Source: Phoma sp. XZ068 (lineage: Eukaryota; Ascomycota; Dothideomycetes; Pleosporales; Didymellaceae). Taken from it: 64,000 nt of DNA. Location of the stretch: assembly GCA_004835665.1 (NCBI GenBank), contig RBKR01000005.1, forward strand, positions 434,001-498,000. The letters are read 5' to 3'. This document shows positions 1 to 11,317 of this stretch, one piece after another. The translations under genes were made by a program, and so were the position numbers. Each line of letters begins with the position of its first letter. The stretch's first letter is position 1. The notes beneath the pieces were generated by a model. It did no database searches and was not told the origin of the DNA. It saw only the letters and a list, made by a program, of their open reading frames with translations.

Positions 1-574
1 TCTGCTGTCTCCTCAGACCCTTCTCATCCTTCATCTCCTCCAGTCGCCTCTCCTCAAACGCCGCGTACGCAGCCTTGAACCTGCGCTCCGGGTGGCGGTC
101 CAGCTTGTCCTTGTTGTCGGCTGTGATGTCGAGCGCGTCGAGCGCGTTGTCGATACCGGATGCATTGAGTGCGGAGGGCTTGTCGAAGGAGCCTAGGGCT
201 GAGTCGATGCCGCGGCCCGAGGGCTTCTTTTCGGCCTTCTTTGCGCCGGCGCCCTTGGGCTTGGAGGGGAGGGAGGCTTCTTCTTCAGCGAGGAGGGCGG
301 CCTTTTCGGCCTTCTTGCGGGCGGCTTCTGCGGCCTTTTCGGCGGCGGCGTCGCTGTGAAGCGGTTAGTTGGCTATATTGAGGTGTAGAGAGTGAACGTA
401 CGCCTTAGCGTTGGACTTTGAGCCCTTGTCCCACTTGGAGGCCTCTGCTTGGTCTTCCTTTGCCTGCGCTGCGGCCTTCTTTGCGTTGGCGGCGTCGGCC
501 TTGCGCGCCTGGCCTTGGGCCTTCTTGCTGCCCAGGTTGTCGCCGCCGGCTGCTCCGCCCTTTCCTTTGGCCAT
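1..574 (-). CDS. CCDC124/LSO2-like ribosome-associated protein (3' end beyond window)
   Basis: Two exons are visible: 574..402 and 353..1, separated by a 48-nt intron (401..354, GTACGT to CACAG). The start is the ATG at 574, opening MAKGKGGAAGGDNLGSKKAQ. The N-terminal half is rich in Lys, Ala, Gln and Glu and should be a long basic helix. The second exon carries the family signature around SALNASGIDNALDAL and DRHPERRFKAAYAAFEERR, typical of the CCDC124 (DUF1014) domain. About 175 residues are present and the frame stays open to the window edge, so the C-terminus is missing. In other organisms this family (human CCDC124, yeast Lso2) binds the intersubunit space of idle 80S ribosomes and helps translation restart. 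Family assignment is firm; the function here is inferred. Confidence 0.88.
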
Positions 575-1130
575 GTTCGCTGTGGTGCTCGAGCTGTACG
601 ACGAGGTCGAGGTGTGGTGGTCGCAAGAAGAAGGTAGACGTGCGTGTCGTGGTGTCAAGAACGTTGTTGTGGCGGTTGAGTCAAAGTTTGGAAGCTGCCG
701 TTGACAGCTGCTGCGGGACCGGCGAACAGCGGGGCAACACTTGCGTCACAGGTGCACGCCAGGGTCTGAAAATTAGCCTCGACAAGGGTCTGCATCGACG
801 CTTCCTTCCGCCTCACATGCTGGTGTAAATTACCCACTATATTGTACAATCCAAAATGCATTTCTCTATGAAGGCATACAGCCTAGGTTGTAGACGGCTA
901 GCTTTGACGTAACAATACTCTATTACTTCATATAACATTAGTCTATGCTCATGCACCTTACTGGCAGGGTCTATCTTCCTTTTTGCATGCTTAAATATGG
1001 TGAACGCCTCTGTACATGATGTACGCTAGATGCAAAGCGCAAAGGGGTATATAAGAATACAAGTACCGAAGTAGAACGCAACATGGCACAAAGGCCAATA
1101 CAGGTTGTAGAACAATTACAACATTACGGT
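575..1130. other. Intergenic: promoter of CCDC124-like gene and 3' flank of Uds1 gene
   Basis: Contains the upstream region of the minus-strand CCDC124-like gene and the 3' flank of the minus-strand Uds1 gene. Short open frames here are not supported by any family resemblance. I see no RNA gene or repeat. Confidence 0.6.
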
Positions 1131-4100
1131 CTATGTTTGCGTGGTCTGGCGGGACAGGGTCGGTCGTAGTGCAGGAGATGCATCTTTGCGCATCTGGCGG
1201 ACTACGGCTTCGAGTTTGCGACGCTCCTCTTGTTCGACCTGTTGTGTGGTTAGTCAACTTATTTGTAATGTTCACGGAGCTGGTGCTTACCCTTAAAGCC
1301 TTAAGGCCCTCGGCCGTGCGATCTCTCATCATCTTCCTGAACTCGTCTCGCATCATGCGGATGCTGGTGGCTCCCATATCGAGCTGTTGACCGGAACCAC
1401 CAGCCGGTGTTCCTGGTGTGCGGACACCGAGCCACTTGACCTTCTCATCGTTCAGATCGCGCTCCAAAGCCTCCTTCTCGCTGCGCAGCTTGTCAATCTG
1501 GCTCTCGAGAGTCTCGCGGTCCTTCTCGTTCTGGATGGCGTCGCGGGTGAGTGCCTCGTACTCAGTGGCCATGCCTGACAGCTCGGCCTTGAGGTTGCGT
1601 TCAGATTGGCGAGCTTCCGCTTCTGACTGCGATGCTACGTCCTGCAGTCTACCAAGAGCCTCTAGTTCCGCTAGGAGGGATTGATTCTTCTCAGCGAGCT
1701 CATCGAGTTCCTTCTTGATAGCAGGGTTGGCGGCAGACTCCGCGGCACGCTGCGAACGACTGCCATATGCGCCGTCGAGCTCTGCCTTGGCGAATGTAAG
1801 CTCTGTTGTCAAACGAACGATCTCGCCCTCTAGGTTGCGGTACTCTTCCTCCTTGGCGTTGAGCGCGTTTGTTGCTTCGAGAGAGCGAGCTGAGGCTGCT
1901 TCGCTCTCCACTGTGGCATCCTTCAGGGCAGTGACCAACTCGTCAATCTTGGTCGCAGACTGTGCAAGCTCGGCTTGTCTTGTTGTAGCTTCGGTGCGAG
2001 ATTTATCTTGTGCCGCTTGAACTTCCCTCAGCTGGCCTTCCAGAGCCACCGCTCGCTCCTGAGCATCTCGAATCTGGGCCTCATAGCCTGCACTGCGATC
2101 CTCAATCTCCCTACTCTTCACGTTGTACAATGAAGTCACTTCTTGATTCTCCGTGTGTTCCTTCTCAAGCGCGGCGGTGCGTTCTTTGGCCTCCTGCAAC
2201 TGCTTCTGGTAGGCCACGGCGCTTTCTTGTACGTCCTTAAGTTGATTCTCGTAGGCGACGGCGCGATCTCGCGATTCTTTGAGATCCGCATCGAACGTGG
2301 CGAGGCGCTCTTGCATGTTGATAAGCTGGGCCTCGAGACCTGCATTCCGCTCTTGTGTGTCACGCATAACCTGCGAGTCAGCCTGTAGCTTCTGCTCATC
2401 GAATTGTCGGAGCTGTCCCATAGCACGCTCGAGCTCATCCTCCATCGTCTTCTTCTCGGACCTTGCGCTAAAAATCTGCTCGTTCAGGCGCTGGAATTGC
2501 TCTTCCTTCTGGGCATCGGACTTGTTGTTGAGCTCACGCTGCTGCTTGATCTGACGCAGGAGGACGGAATGTTTGTCTTTCATCCCCATAGCACGGCTGA
2601 ACAGCCATTGTACCTTTGAAGAGAATGCTGGTAGCGAAAAGGACTCATTCGCATTGTAGTCTTCGTCAGGCGACAGTTCATCATTGGCCTCGGGGTCGTC
2701 AGCAAGCACACGACGGCGCTCCCGTTTTCGTTCACGAGCCTCCTCTTCGCCAGCTTGGATGATCTGCCAGAGGCCCATGAGCGTAGTCTCGTACTTCTCA
2801 GCCTTCTCAGCGCCCTCGTCGTCTGCAGATCTTGAGCGCAGCACGTCCAGCTTGTCGTTCAAGGAGTCCTGTATTTGCTCAAGATTGTACAGGGAATCCT
2901 CCATGTAGTTGAACTGATCGGTTTGTCCTCCTCCAGTGATGGGGGGTGGAGGCTGGATGGGGTCGGCATTGTCGGGCTTGGACCGGCTAAGTACACCGTA
3001 CAGCTGGTTGTTGATACCCTCAAGGCGCCCCTCCACTTCGCTCATGCTGTGACGAGTCTTGCTGCGAATACTTGCAAGCTCAGCGTTGGTGTCACGAATT
3101 CCTTGATCGAGGAAGTCCAGCTGACGATCAATAGTGGAAGCATCTGGTGAAGCTCCGGTGGATTGCGGGGGGAGAGCGTAGTCTTCGTTACGTTCAGGGT
3201 TGGCTTGCACTATGAGCTCCCTCAGGCGGTCATTCAGTTCCTCCAGACGTCGGCCCATAGTAGTCAGTGCCTGGTCCTGACGGTCGACGGACTGAGTGCG
3301 GTGGTGTGTCCCATTCTGCAATGCTGTCATAAGGCTGTCGAGGTTCTCCGGTGTCCTATAGAAGCTCCTGTCGTCGAATGCATCCTCGCCATCATCGACG
3401 CCGTTGGCTCTGCCAACTTCGTACGTCTCGAGGCTCGCCGGGCTGTCTGGTCGTCCCAGGCCGTTTTCTGAGAGCTGGCCAAAGGCACTGCGCTTCTTGG
3501 GCCCTCGGTGTGTCAGCTGCAGTACAGCAGCGGTGTGCATGAGCAGCTGCATGTCGATCATGCGCATCCGCGACTCAATCTCCAGTAGTTCCCTGATAAA
3601 CTCCTCGACCTTCTTGTTGCTGGCGTCAAGGCCTTCCTGCGACTGCTCGTCATATTCCTGCACAGCGTTACTCCCCTTACTGCTCAGGCCTCTGCGGTGC
3701 CCGCTGCCCTTCTTCGATGCCAGCCTGGTAAGCGAGCGCGTCGCATCGCGGATCTTGGTCTCAGACTCAAGTTTCCGCCTCAGCGTTCCTAGACGCGCGT
3801 CCAGCGTCTTCTGCTCCTGCTTCAGCGTCTCCACCTCTTCGACGGTCAAGATGTCGAAGTACTGGCTGTCTCCTATGGCAGTCTCGACCAGCAGGTGCAT
3901 GGCGACTGGGTCCGTGTTCATGACATCTGAGCTTCTCTTCCTCAAATCGCGTGGTGTGTAGCCGCCGTTCTCCCGCACGGTATCCCTGCGGTCGCCGAAG
4001 ACGTCTGGCGGTGGAATGAAGGCACTAGCGCCGAAGCGTGGGGAGATCTGGTAGGCCATGGGGAAGAAGCTGGGCGATGGCGCTGCGAGCCCAGACGGGT

Positions 4101-4194
4101 AGTTGGAGCTCGGCGACGGAAAGTCGTACGTCGGGCGCGGGCTGAGCATGCTGCCCTCGTAGGGGTACTGCGTGCGCAAGCCATTGCTGGTCAT
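1131..4194 (-). CDS. Uds1-domain coiled-coil protein (up-regulated during septation)
   Basis: Exons 4194..1291 and 1238..1131, joined across a 52-nt intron (1290..1239). Splicing replaces a poor read-through tail by VEQEERRKLEAVVRQMRKDA and a stop after RQTTQT, giving about 1,003 residues. Residues about 1-90 are Pro/Ser-rich and disordered. The conserved Uds1 region follows (about 96-230, with VAMHLLVETAIGDSQYFDIL), and then extended heptad coiled coil to about residue 900. The family is named for S. pombe transcripts induced at septation, so a role in septum or cell-tip organisation is likely but inferred. The start could instead be the in-frame ATG at 4362, which adds 56 residues of low-complexity sequence. 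I prefer 4194. Confidence 0.82.
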
Positions 4195-4788
4195 GGTAGG
4201 CCTCGGTGGGCGTGGCAGCAGTGGGAAGCCCGACTCGCGGGAGCGTGGAGGCGCAGTGACGGTGTGTAGGGAGAGCACAACGGGGGTGTAGAGGAGCAGA
4301 GCTCGCGCAGCAGAGCGAGAAGAGCTGCTCACGGCGGGCAACGCATAGCAAAAGTTGCTCAATCAGGAGAAGCGCGCTAATTATCCAGCAGACGGACCTG
4401 TTGTCCAATGTTTCTCTGGAGCGGCTGCGGGTGCGCCCCTGTCAACATGTCAAGCCACGAAGCCCAGGGGTTCAAATGGCCCGAATGCCGCGCGGGTATG
4501 GACCAGCCAGGTACGAGCTCCGCTCCGCCAGGTCGATCCGCCGCCTGTTGGCCGTCCAAGTGACGCCATTTAAGTGCGCGTCTCATCCATCGCAGCGCCG
4601 AATCTGTCGTTCTGCATCTCAAGCTGCGAGTGCATGATACTGCACGGTCAGAGTGTTTGTTTGTCTCCTTTTGGACGTCATCCACCAATCGAGAGGCCCC
4701 GCCGTCGATCCCCCAACCAGCTTTGAGATTGGGTTCCACGCATCTTACTCGCATATCGGTCACTTCCCTGCATCAGTGATCCAGCAGG
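4195..4788. promoter_or_regulatory. Divergent intergenic region, Uds1 gene / N-acetyltransferase
   Basis: About 590 bases between two divergently transcribed genes, so it must hold both promoters. I could not pick out a convincing TATA box or a named factor site. Part of it (to 4362) would be coding if the Uds1 gene uses its upstream ATG. Confidence 0.5.
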
Positions 4789-5721
4789 ATGGTTTCCGAG
4801 CAACCGAGACCGTCGTACACAAAGGAGCAGCTCTCCAAGTACTTTGAGCGTCTGAAGCTGCCCCATAAGGACATCAAATATGACGTTACCGGCTTGAACC
4901 CTGAGGATACACTCACGTACCTGACGCTACTACAAAAGCATCAGCTTGCCGCCATACCGTTTGAGAACTTAACCCTGCACTACTCAGCTCATCACTCAAT
5001 CAACGTCCTGCCCCAGGCCTTGTTCACCAAGATTATTGGCGACGATAATGGCCGTGGGGGTTACTGCATGGAGAACAATACCCTGTTCGGCACGTTCTTG
5101 TTCTCGCTTGGCTTCAACATCTATTCTGCGGGGGCTCGAGTATATGATGGAGGTGCTCTTACTGGCTGGACCCACATGGTCAATATTGTGACCATTGGGG
5201 AGACAAAGTACCACGTCGACGTTGGCTTTGGCGGAAATGGCCCCATCGTGCCCATGCCCCTAGAACGCTCCGACATCATCAAAGAGCACATCAGACCAGC
5301 TGCAACTCGTCTTCAATGGAGCAATGTGCCCGGAAACACGGATCCAAACCAGCGCCTCTGGGTATACGAGCATCGTTTCGACGAAGACAGCGAGTTTGCC
5401 ATGGTATACTGCTTCACGGAGCTTGAGTTTCTCCCGATTGACTATGCAGTGATGAATTACTTCACAAGCACGAGCAAGCGCACCTTCTTCACAAGGACAA
5501 TCGTTGTGCAAAAGTTTATCTTGAATGACGCGGGAGAGCTTGTAGGGCAGCTGATCATGGGTGACAAAGATCTCAAGTGGAGGATACATGGTAAGAAAGA
5601 GAAACAAATCGAGTTTGAGAGCGAGAAGGATCGTCTGGATGCTCTCGAGAAGCACTTTGGCATCCGATTCAGCGAAGTCGAGAGAGCTGGTATCAAGGGC
5701 TTGCCATCAGAGATCAAATAG
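4789..5721 (+). CDS. Arylamine N-acetyltransferase (NAT family)
   Basis: Single-exon gene, 310 residues, a normal length for fungal NATs. The Cys-His-Asp triad is complete: Cys93 in RGGYCMENN, His129 in GWTHMVNIV and Asp144 in YHVDVGFGG. The IPFENL motif near residues 56-61 is also typical of the fold. These cytosolic enzymes transfer an acyl group from acyl-CoA to arylamines and hydrazines through a Cys thioester. Some fungal members use malonyl-CoA and detoxify plant benzoxazolinone breakdown products, and substrate choice cannot be read from this sequence. The gene is convergent with NDUFA1, with only 87 bases between the stop codons. Confidence 0.95.
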   Translation: MVSEQPRPSYTKEQLSKYFERLKLPHKDIKYDVTGLNPEDTLTYLTLLQKHQLAAIPFENLTLHYSAHHSINVLPQALFTKIIGDDNGRGGYCMENNTLFGTFLFSLGFNIYSAGARVYDGGALTGWTHMVNIVTIGETKYHVDVGFGGNGPIVPMPLERSDIIKEHIRPAATRLQWSNVPGNTDPNQRLWVYEHRFDEDSEFAMVYCFTELEFLPIDYAVMNYFTSTSKRTFFTRTIVVQKFILNDAGELVGQLIMGDKDLKWRIHGKKEKQIEFESEKDRLDALEKHFGIRFSEVERAGIKGLPSEIK

Positions 5722-5808
5722 GACACAGCTTAGTATATACAAAAGGAATTGTCATTGCTTGATTTGGATAGGTAACTTTGGCTTTCGTTGGATTGTCTCG
5801 CGCACTGC

Positions 5809-6278
5809 TTAGATGAATCGCTGCTCGCACTGTATATTGTCAGCTTTGCCATGGCGTCTTGGAGCACTCTACGCACCCTCCATGGGTTGTTGAGCTCGAA
5901 GCCTGCCGGCGCCTCGGCTTTGTCGGTCTGTCCTCGCATGAATCCGGTCAGGCGGCGGTCGCGCTCCATCACTGCGGTGCAATCAGTATGTCGTCTCCAG
6001 CTTGAGGTCATCGTGGGTGTGTCGTACTTTGCTGTGTGGCTGTTAGTAGAGCACGCGAAGGCTCCCAACAAAGGCTACTCACCCTGTCCCAAGCATCAAT
6101 TCCTCGCCTGCCCTTCTTTCCTCCGTTCTGCATCTCCCTGAGCTTTCCGACCGACACGGCGCTGAATGCGAAGAACTGCGGCACGTCCGTTAGAGGGGTC
6201 CAGCGCGGCCAATTGGGGCGGTCAACGTACGCCGGTCATAATTGCGTATGGCAGCAAGGCCTCGAAAGGGACACCCAT
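5809..6278 (-). CDS. NDUFA1: NADH:ubiquinone oxidoreductase MWFE subunit (NDUFA1), five exons with a 4-nt microexon
   Basis: Exons: 6278..6231, 6175..6083, 6031..6028 (4 nt), 5971..5877 and 5829..5809. Introns are 55, 51, 56 and 47 nt, all GT-AG. The product is 86 residues, the usual fungal length. It starts MGVPFEALLPYAIMTG, continues through one hydrophobic segment, and carries the family core IDAWDRQMMERDRRLTG, then ends NNPWRCEQRFI. This is a one-helix accessory subunit of the complex I membrane arm in the mitochondrial inner membrane. Without the microexon, exon 2 joined to exon 4 would read a stop at once. With it, the conserved Gln-Met is restored. The last intron is less certain, because reading through it gives a longer tail ending at 5730. 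Divergent from the MYST gene. Confidence 0.85.
6028..6031 (-). other. NDUFA1: 4-nt microexon (CAAA) of the NDUFA1 gene
   Basis: The upstream intron (6082..6032) begins GTGAGT, has a CTAAC branch site and ends CACACAG. The downstream intron (6027..5972) begins GTACGA and ends CACCGCAG. The four bases between them supply a Gln codon plus the first base of a Met codon, giving DRQMMERD, the conserved family motif. Any direct junction between the flanking exons terminates or shifts the frame. Confidence 0.82.
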
Positions 6279-6880
6279 GATTGCGAGAGTGTCAGCGGGC
6301 GCTGTGGTTCGGTGGCGGTGGGTTTCGTGCGGTGCGATAGCTCGCAGGTGAGGTCGGGACTGAGAGAAGGCGGCCCCGGCCAGGAAGGCGCGCCTTGGCA
6401 CCCCCGACCTCCACAAGCAGCGACGACTTGGGTCAATCGAATACCAGTCCACACACGCGTTACGGACAAACTACGATCATTCACGGTGTCGCCCAGAGCT
6501 GCCCTTTCATACGAATCGCGAACATCGATACCCTTGCGCTCTATGCGCCCGACATAATTGCGCGTCGCAGCCACCGCCCACGCCCGCCTTTACACAGCAA
6601 CAACCAGCGCGACTGCGGGGTCCCGTCATCAGCTGTTTGCCTCATTTGGCCTCTATAAACGATTTCACGACCCCAGATCACGATAACGAGACAAAGATCT
6701 GTCCTGGAGCTGCCCAGCAACGCGCCCCGACACCCCCACGACGCGCTCCTATAACACTACATGAAAGCACTTGTGCGGCGACAACTGCTCATGTACCGAG
6801 TAATCTAGACCTTCCACTATACCTGGGTTGCGACACTGGCGTATCTCGTTTCCAAATTGGCAACCGCCGTGTCCTTCGCC
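6279..6880. promoter_or_regulatory. Divergent intergenic region, NDUFA1 / MYST acetyltransferase
   Basis: About 600 bases shared by two divergent genes. One ACGCGT hexamer lies at 6455..6460. The part next to the MYST start (about 6700-6880) is C-rich and looks like a fungal 5' leader. No RNA gene seen. Confidence 0.5.
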
Positions 6881-9800
6881 ATGGCGGAGCCGGGCAGGCT
6901 GGTGGGTCAGGCAGCGGCCAGCGTCGACCCAGAAGACATCGACGCGGACGGCGAGTATGAGATGGACGATATGCAGTACGAGCAGGAGCCTGCGGCGGCC
7001 GACACGCCAGATGCCGACGGCAATACCACAGATGCTGAGGGTTCAGAGATCGACGCCGAGGGCGAAGAGGTCGATGACGATGAGGTCGAAGCTGTAGGCG
7101 CTGTCAAAATGCGTGCAAACGCATCATCAGACGAAGAAGACGACGACATCGACCCAGATGCTGTTGTGGAGTCCGACTCAGACGCCAAGACCTTCAGTGA
7201 AGATGACGAATCAGAAAGCTCCGAGGATGAGGAAGAGATTCAATATCAGGACGAGAGCGAAGAGGAAGCAGAGGCTGGCGTTGCTAGAAGTGACCCTAAC
7301 GTTTGCATGTGAGTCCGGCCAGTACCCAAACCAAAATACTCCGAAATTGACATCCACTCAGATACTGCAACCAAACCGAAGATAACGATCCAAGCCCGGA
7401 CTTTGAGCCGTATCTTGCGTGCTCTGTGTGCGGCGACAATTGTAAGTAAAGTTGCTGAGATGGCTGGATTGTGATCCTGGAAGCTGACATGTCTGTTCTG
7501 CAGCACACCGGCAATGCGCCCGCGACGCTAATACGCTTAGCCCCAATGTTGGCCCTGAAGATGGTATGATCCTCACTTCCACGGACGTTGTCTAAGACTA
7601 ACTTGTTGATTGTAGACGCAAAACAATGGCGTTGCAGCGCCTGCATTCAGAACGACGTGCACCTTGAGAATGACGAAGAAGAAGAGAAACGAAAAACTTC
7701 AGAATCGATCACTCGCCGCCGACTATCATCCGTACCCAAGCTTGCTAGGGACTTGCTTCCTTCAGTTCGTGGTGTAGACCCTTCCGGTCACTCCATTTTC
7801 AAGGAGCTGATCCTTCCTGATGACGCACCAGAAGGCACACGCTCATTACGGAAACGCAAGGCATCTCACGAAGAAGAAGTGTCACTCCCAGTACCAGCAC
7901 GGCAGTCCCGGAAAAAGCGCAGGCCTTCTGAGATATCCAAGTCGGAAGCAGCACCATCCGTAGCACCATCGTCCCCACGGCCATCTACGAAGAATGCCCT
8001 GACGGATATCGACACCGATGGCGATGCGCAACATACTGCTTCAGATCAGGAAGAAGGACGTGTCCGGTCTTCGCGCGCTCGTCGCTCTGCAAAGCCTCAG
8101 CGAAAAGACAAGAGACCTCTCGTATGGATAGAGGAGTCCCAGGGCCTTAGTCTCATCGTGGCTTTCCACCTCACTAATGAGAAGGTGCAGAAGATCGTGA
8201 CACAAAAGCCAAAGAGGAAGATCTTGACACTGGAACAAGAACGACAAGAACGGCGCCGAGAACGAGATAGGGAACGACGTGAGCGCAACCGACGAGCAGC
8301 ACAGGCTGCTAGAGAGTCGCCCGAGACTGCTCAGTATCCCTCAGTACAACACCACTTCAGCGCTCCAGCCCTAGCCTTCACAGAGAAAGAAGACGAGACC
8401 AAGAGCAAGCCCTACGGGGGTGTGCTGTCGGAGGCTGACGCAGATACTACCAAGACTTATCCATCACAAGCGGACAGAAAGCGCTTCGAGGATGCACGTG
8501 TGAAGGCTGAGAACGCCTGGAACGAAAAACAGGCCGCTCTGTACGCTCACCACGAGACGGTGAAACCATCGAAGCAAACCGCTGCTGCAAGCAAGATCAA
8601 ATGCGTCAACTTTGGCGGCTGGGAGATTGAGACCTGGCATGCTGCACCATACCCCGAGGAATATAGCAAGAACCGAGTGTTGTACATCTGCGAATTCTGC
8701 CTGAAGTACATGAACTCTGATTACGTCGCGTGGCGGCATAAGGTAAGGCGCCTGAGAGATTGACGTATCGATTTTTGCTCACATCAAACAGCTCAAATGC
8801 CCAGCTAAGCACCCTCCTGGCGATGAGATCTACCGCGACGGTAAATACTCGTTCTTCGAGGTCGACGGTCGAAAGAATCCAGTCTACTGCCAGAACCTTT
8901 GTCTTCTCGCCAAACTGTTTCTAGGCTCCAAGACGCTCTACTACGATGTCGAACCTTTCCTGTTCTATGTCATGACGGAGAACGACAACTACGGCTGCCA
9001 TTTCGTAGGCTACTTTTCAAAAGAAAAGCGGCCCAGCTCGCTCAATAACGTGTCCTGTATCCTTGTGCTACCGATCCACATGCGCAAAGGTTACGGACAG
9101 TACCTGATTGAGTTTTCATACCTTCTCACCCGAGTGGAGAGGAAGACTGGAAGCCCAGAGAAACCTCTAAGTGACATGGGCCTCGTAAGTTACCGGAAGT
9201 ACTGGCGGCTACTGCTCTGCCAGGAGCTACTTGATCAAAAAGGACCCATCAGCATCGCAGCTATCTCTGAGCGCACCGGAATGACGCCTGACGACATTGT
9301 ATCAGCTCTAGAGGGTCTGCGGGCCCTTGTACGGGATCCTGTTACCAAGAAGTACGCCTTCCGGCTGGACCTCAACTACTTCAAATCGTACATCGAGAAG
9401 TGTCACGCGGCCGGCAACCCAACTATCAAACCTGAGTGTCTTGTCTGGACACCCTACGTCATGGGCCGCTTTGGCCAATACGAGGACGGACCCGCGTTGC
9501 AAACAGTCCAGCAGCGTGATGAGGTGGAGGAAGACGACAAGCCTGTTCCAGAAGAGGGTGTCCAGATGGATGGCATCGTTGCGAAATCAAATGGCACACC
9601 ACTTGAAGAGATGAGCCCCTCTGTGGACGAACCTGATCCAGGGCCAGAGATCTCCCGCGAAGACTCTGTCGACGACGGCTCCCCAGCACCTACCGGCACT
9701 GGCGCTGGCACTCCTCTGGCGAATGGATCTACGATAGCACTTGCAGGGTCCGCGATCACTACTAACGAACCCGCCATACCACCCACACGCTACGAAATAT

Positions 9801-10318
9801 TCCCGCCGATCCCTGGGCAACCTGCTACGAAGCGTCGACCCGGACGACCCTTCGGTGCACGACGGCGGACAGGCACACCGAACCGAGTTCGCAATACTTC
9901 ACTTTCGATACACACAGCGCCAGTGTCAAGAATACAACTTTCTCCCATCAGATCACGCAGAGATTCGCCCACACGGAGCGGCGCAAGGACACCTGCAACC
10001 GTCTCCGTGCGACGCACACGCAGCAGACTCGGCGAAAGCGTCACAAACGGCGACGACCTTGATGAGGGTGGTGAAGTAAAGCCTGCTGTAACAAACGGTA
10101 GGAGGAGTACAAGAAGCTCTGCAAGCTCGGGAGGCAGCCCACGCGTTGTCATCAATAGCAAGGGCAAAGGCAAGGGCAAGGTCATGCGGGTTGAAGAAGA
10201 AGAGGAAGAGCTCGAGGACGTAGATGCAGATGGCGACTACGATGATGAACCTGAGGAAGAGATGGATATTGATGCTGAGGGTGAGGAGGACGATGACATT
10301 ATCATGGGAGAAGCATAA
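6881..10318 (+). CDS. SAS3: MYST-family histone acetyltransferase with N-terminal PHD finger (Sas3/Mst2-like)
   Basis: Exons 6881..7308, 7362..7441, 7504..7563, 7616..8742 and 8792..10318; 1,073 residues. Residues 1-140 are very acidic. The spliced exons build a C4HC3 PHD finger: Cys142/145, Cys163/166, His171/Cys174 and Cys196/199. A basic linker leads to the MYST domain, with a C2HC zinc finger (Cys548, Cys551, His564, Cys568), catalytic Cys654 in NNVSCILVLP, the acetyl-CoA loop MRKGYGQYL and catalytic Glu688 in GSPEKPLSDMG. The C-terminal 300 residues are disordered, with basic then acidic runs. This nuclear enzyme should acetylate histone H3, as the NuA3/Mst2 complex does. The PHD finger suggests it reads histone tails itself. 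The assignment to Sas3/Mst2 rather than another MYST subgroup rests on the PHD and overall length. Confidence 0.92.
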
Positions 10319-11317
10319 AGTGTTGAGCTTGTTGCATTGCTTGACTAGGACGCAGCGTGCTGAGCTTATGGCATGGTTTGAAATAGGAGGACGATTGTAC
10401 TTGTAGCAACCGGCGTTTTTGGGCGCATTCTTTTGTCACGCCCAACTCATTGCTCATTGAATTGGGTTGGACTTTGTAGCATTATCTTCTTCGATTTGAC
10501 TAGCTATAGGGAGATACCTTGGGACTCGCACATGAGTATGGAGTTGGATTGGAGCAATATACTTAATGCATTTGAGTCACTACGAGACCACGTTGACATG
10601 AGCACAGCATGTATCGAAGCCAATGCGTTCTGTGTGCAGCTGTCACAGCAGATCATGACATGTCGTGTTCTCTCGTCTAGAGGCATTCAAGAACAGCCCC
10701 ACGTCACCGCTTGTCTCTTTCTCTTTTCGCTCACACCTGCATTACAGTCACTTTGTATCTGGCACAGCACCAATGTCGCACGCCGGAGCGGCACACATGC
10801 AAGGCAGGCGCCGGGGTATCGGAAAGTTTCCATAGCACGCTGTACGACATTTGACGACTCAACGGCGCGAGCTGTCACTTCCTCTATAAACAGCATCTTC
10901 TCAACATGCGCTTATGTGCTCTACTTCTTGCATGCATACAACAACACGGCACTCGGCTGTCCCTTCCACTTCCCCGCTGGCGATGAGGCTGAACTTAGCG
11001 CCGGTTGGCGACGGTGACGCACTGAGCTGATAAGCCCGATAAGCCTTGCTTTGCGGGGTCCGCGGGGACTCGAGCAAACACGCCCGAGGCGCCGACGACG
11101 GCTATCAAGCTTCGTATTAGTCACGGTTGGTGAGGAAGGGGAAAAGATATCCTGAGGGGATGCCCGAGTGTGACTCTTCATTTGGGACAAGCAATGCCAT
11201 TCTTCTTGCTTCTATCAATACTGTAATCCTCTCTTCGATTCCTACTATACTACTTCGTTGCTGTGGGTTGGCGAACCCTTGTATGTCAATCTGCACCTGG
11301 AGCTGCACCTACCCACT
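10319..11317. other. Intergenic region, MYST gene to P450
   Basis: About 1 kb holding the 3' flank of the acetyltransferase and the P450 promoter. A 194-codon open frame (10433-11017) has no family likeness and an unconvincing composition, so I leave it out. Nothing else recognisable. Confidence 0.5.

Noticed and set aside
5972..6082. One long intron joining NDUFA1 exon 2 directly to exon 4
   Set aside because: It places a stop codon at the junction and loses the conserved Gln-Met; two introns around CAAA restore the family motif.
6907..7188. Ser-rich minus-strand frame opposite the acidic N-terminus of the MYST protein
   Set aside because: Antisense of GAC/GAA/GAT-rich coding DNA commonly gives open Ser-rich frames; the sense frame splices into a PHD finger.
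10433..11017. 194-codon open frame after the MYST gene
   Set aside because: No recognisable motif, patchy composition and no leader or splice support.
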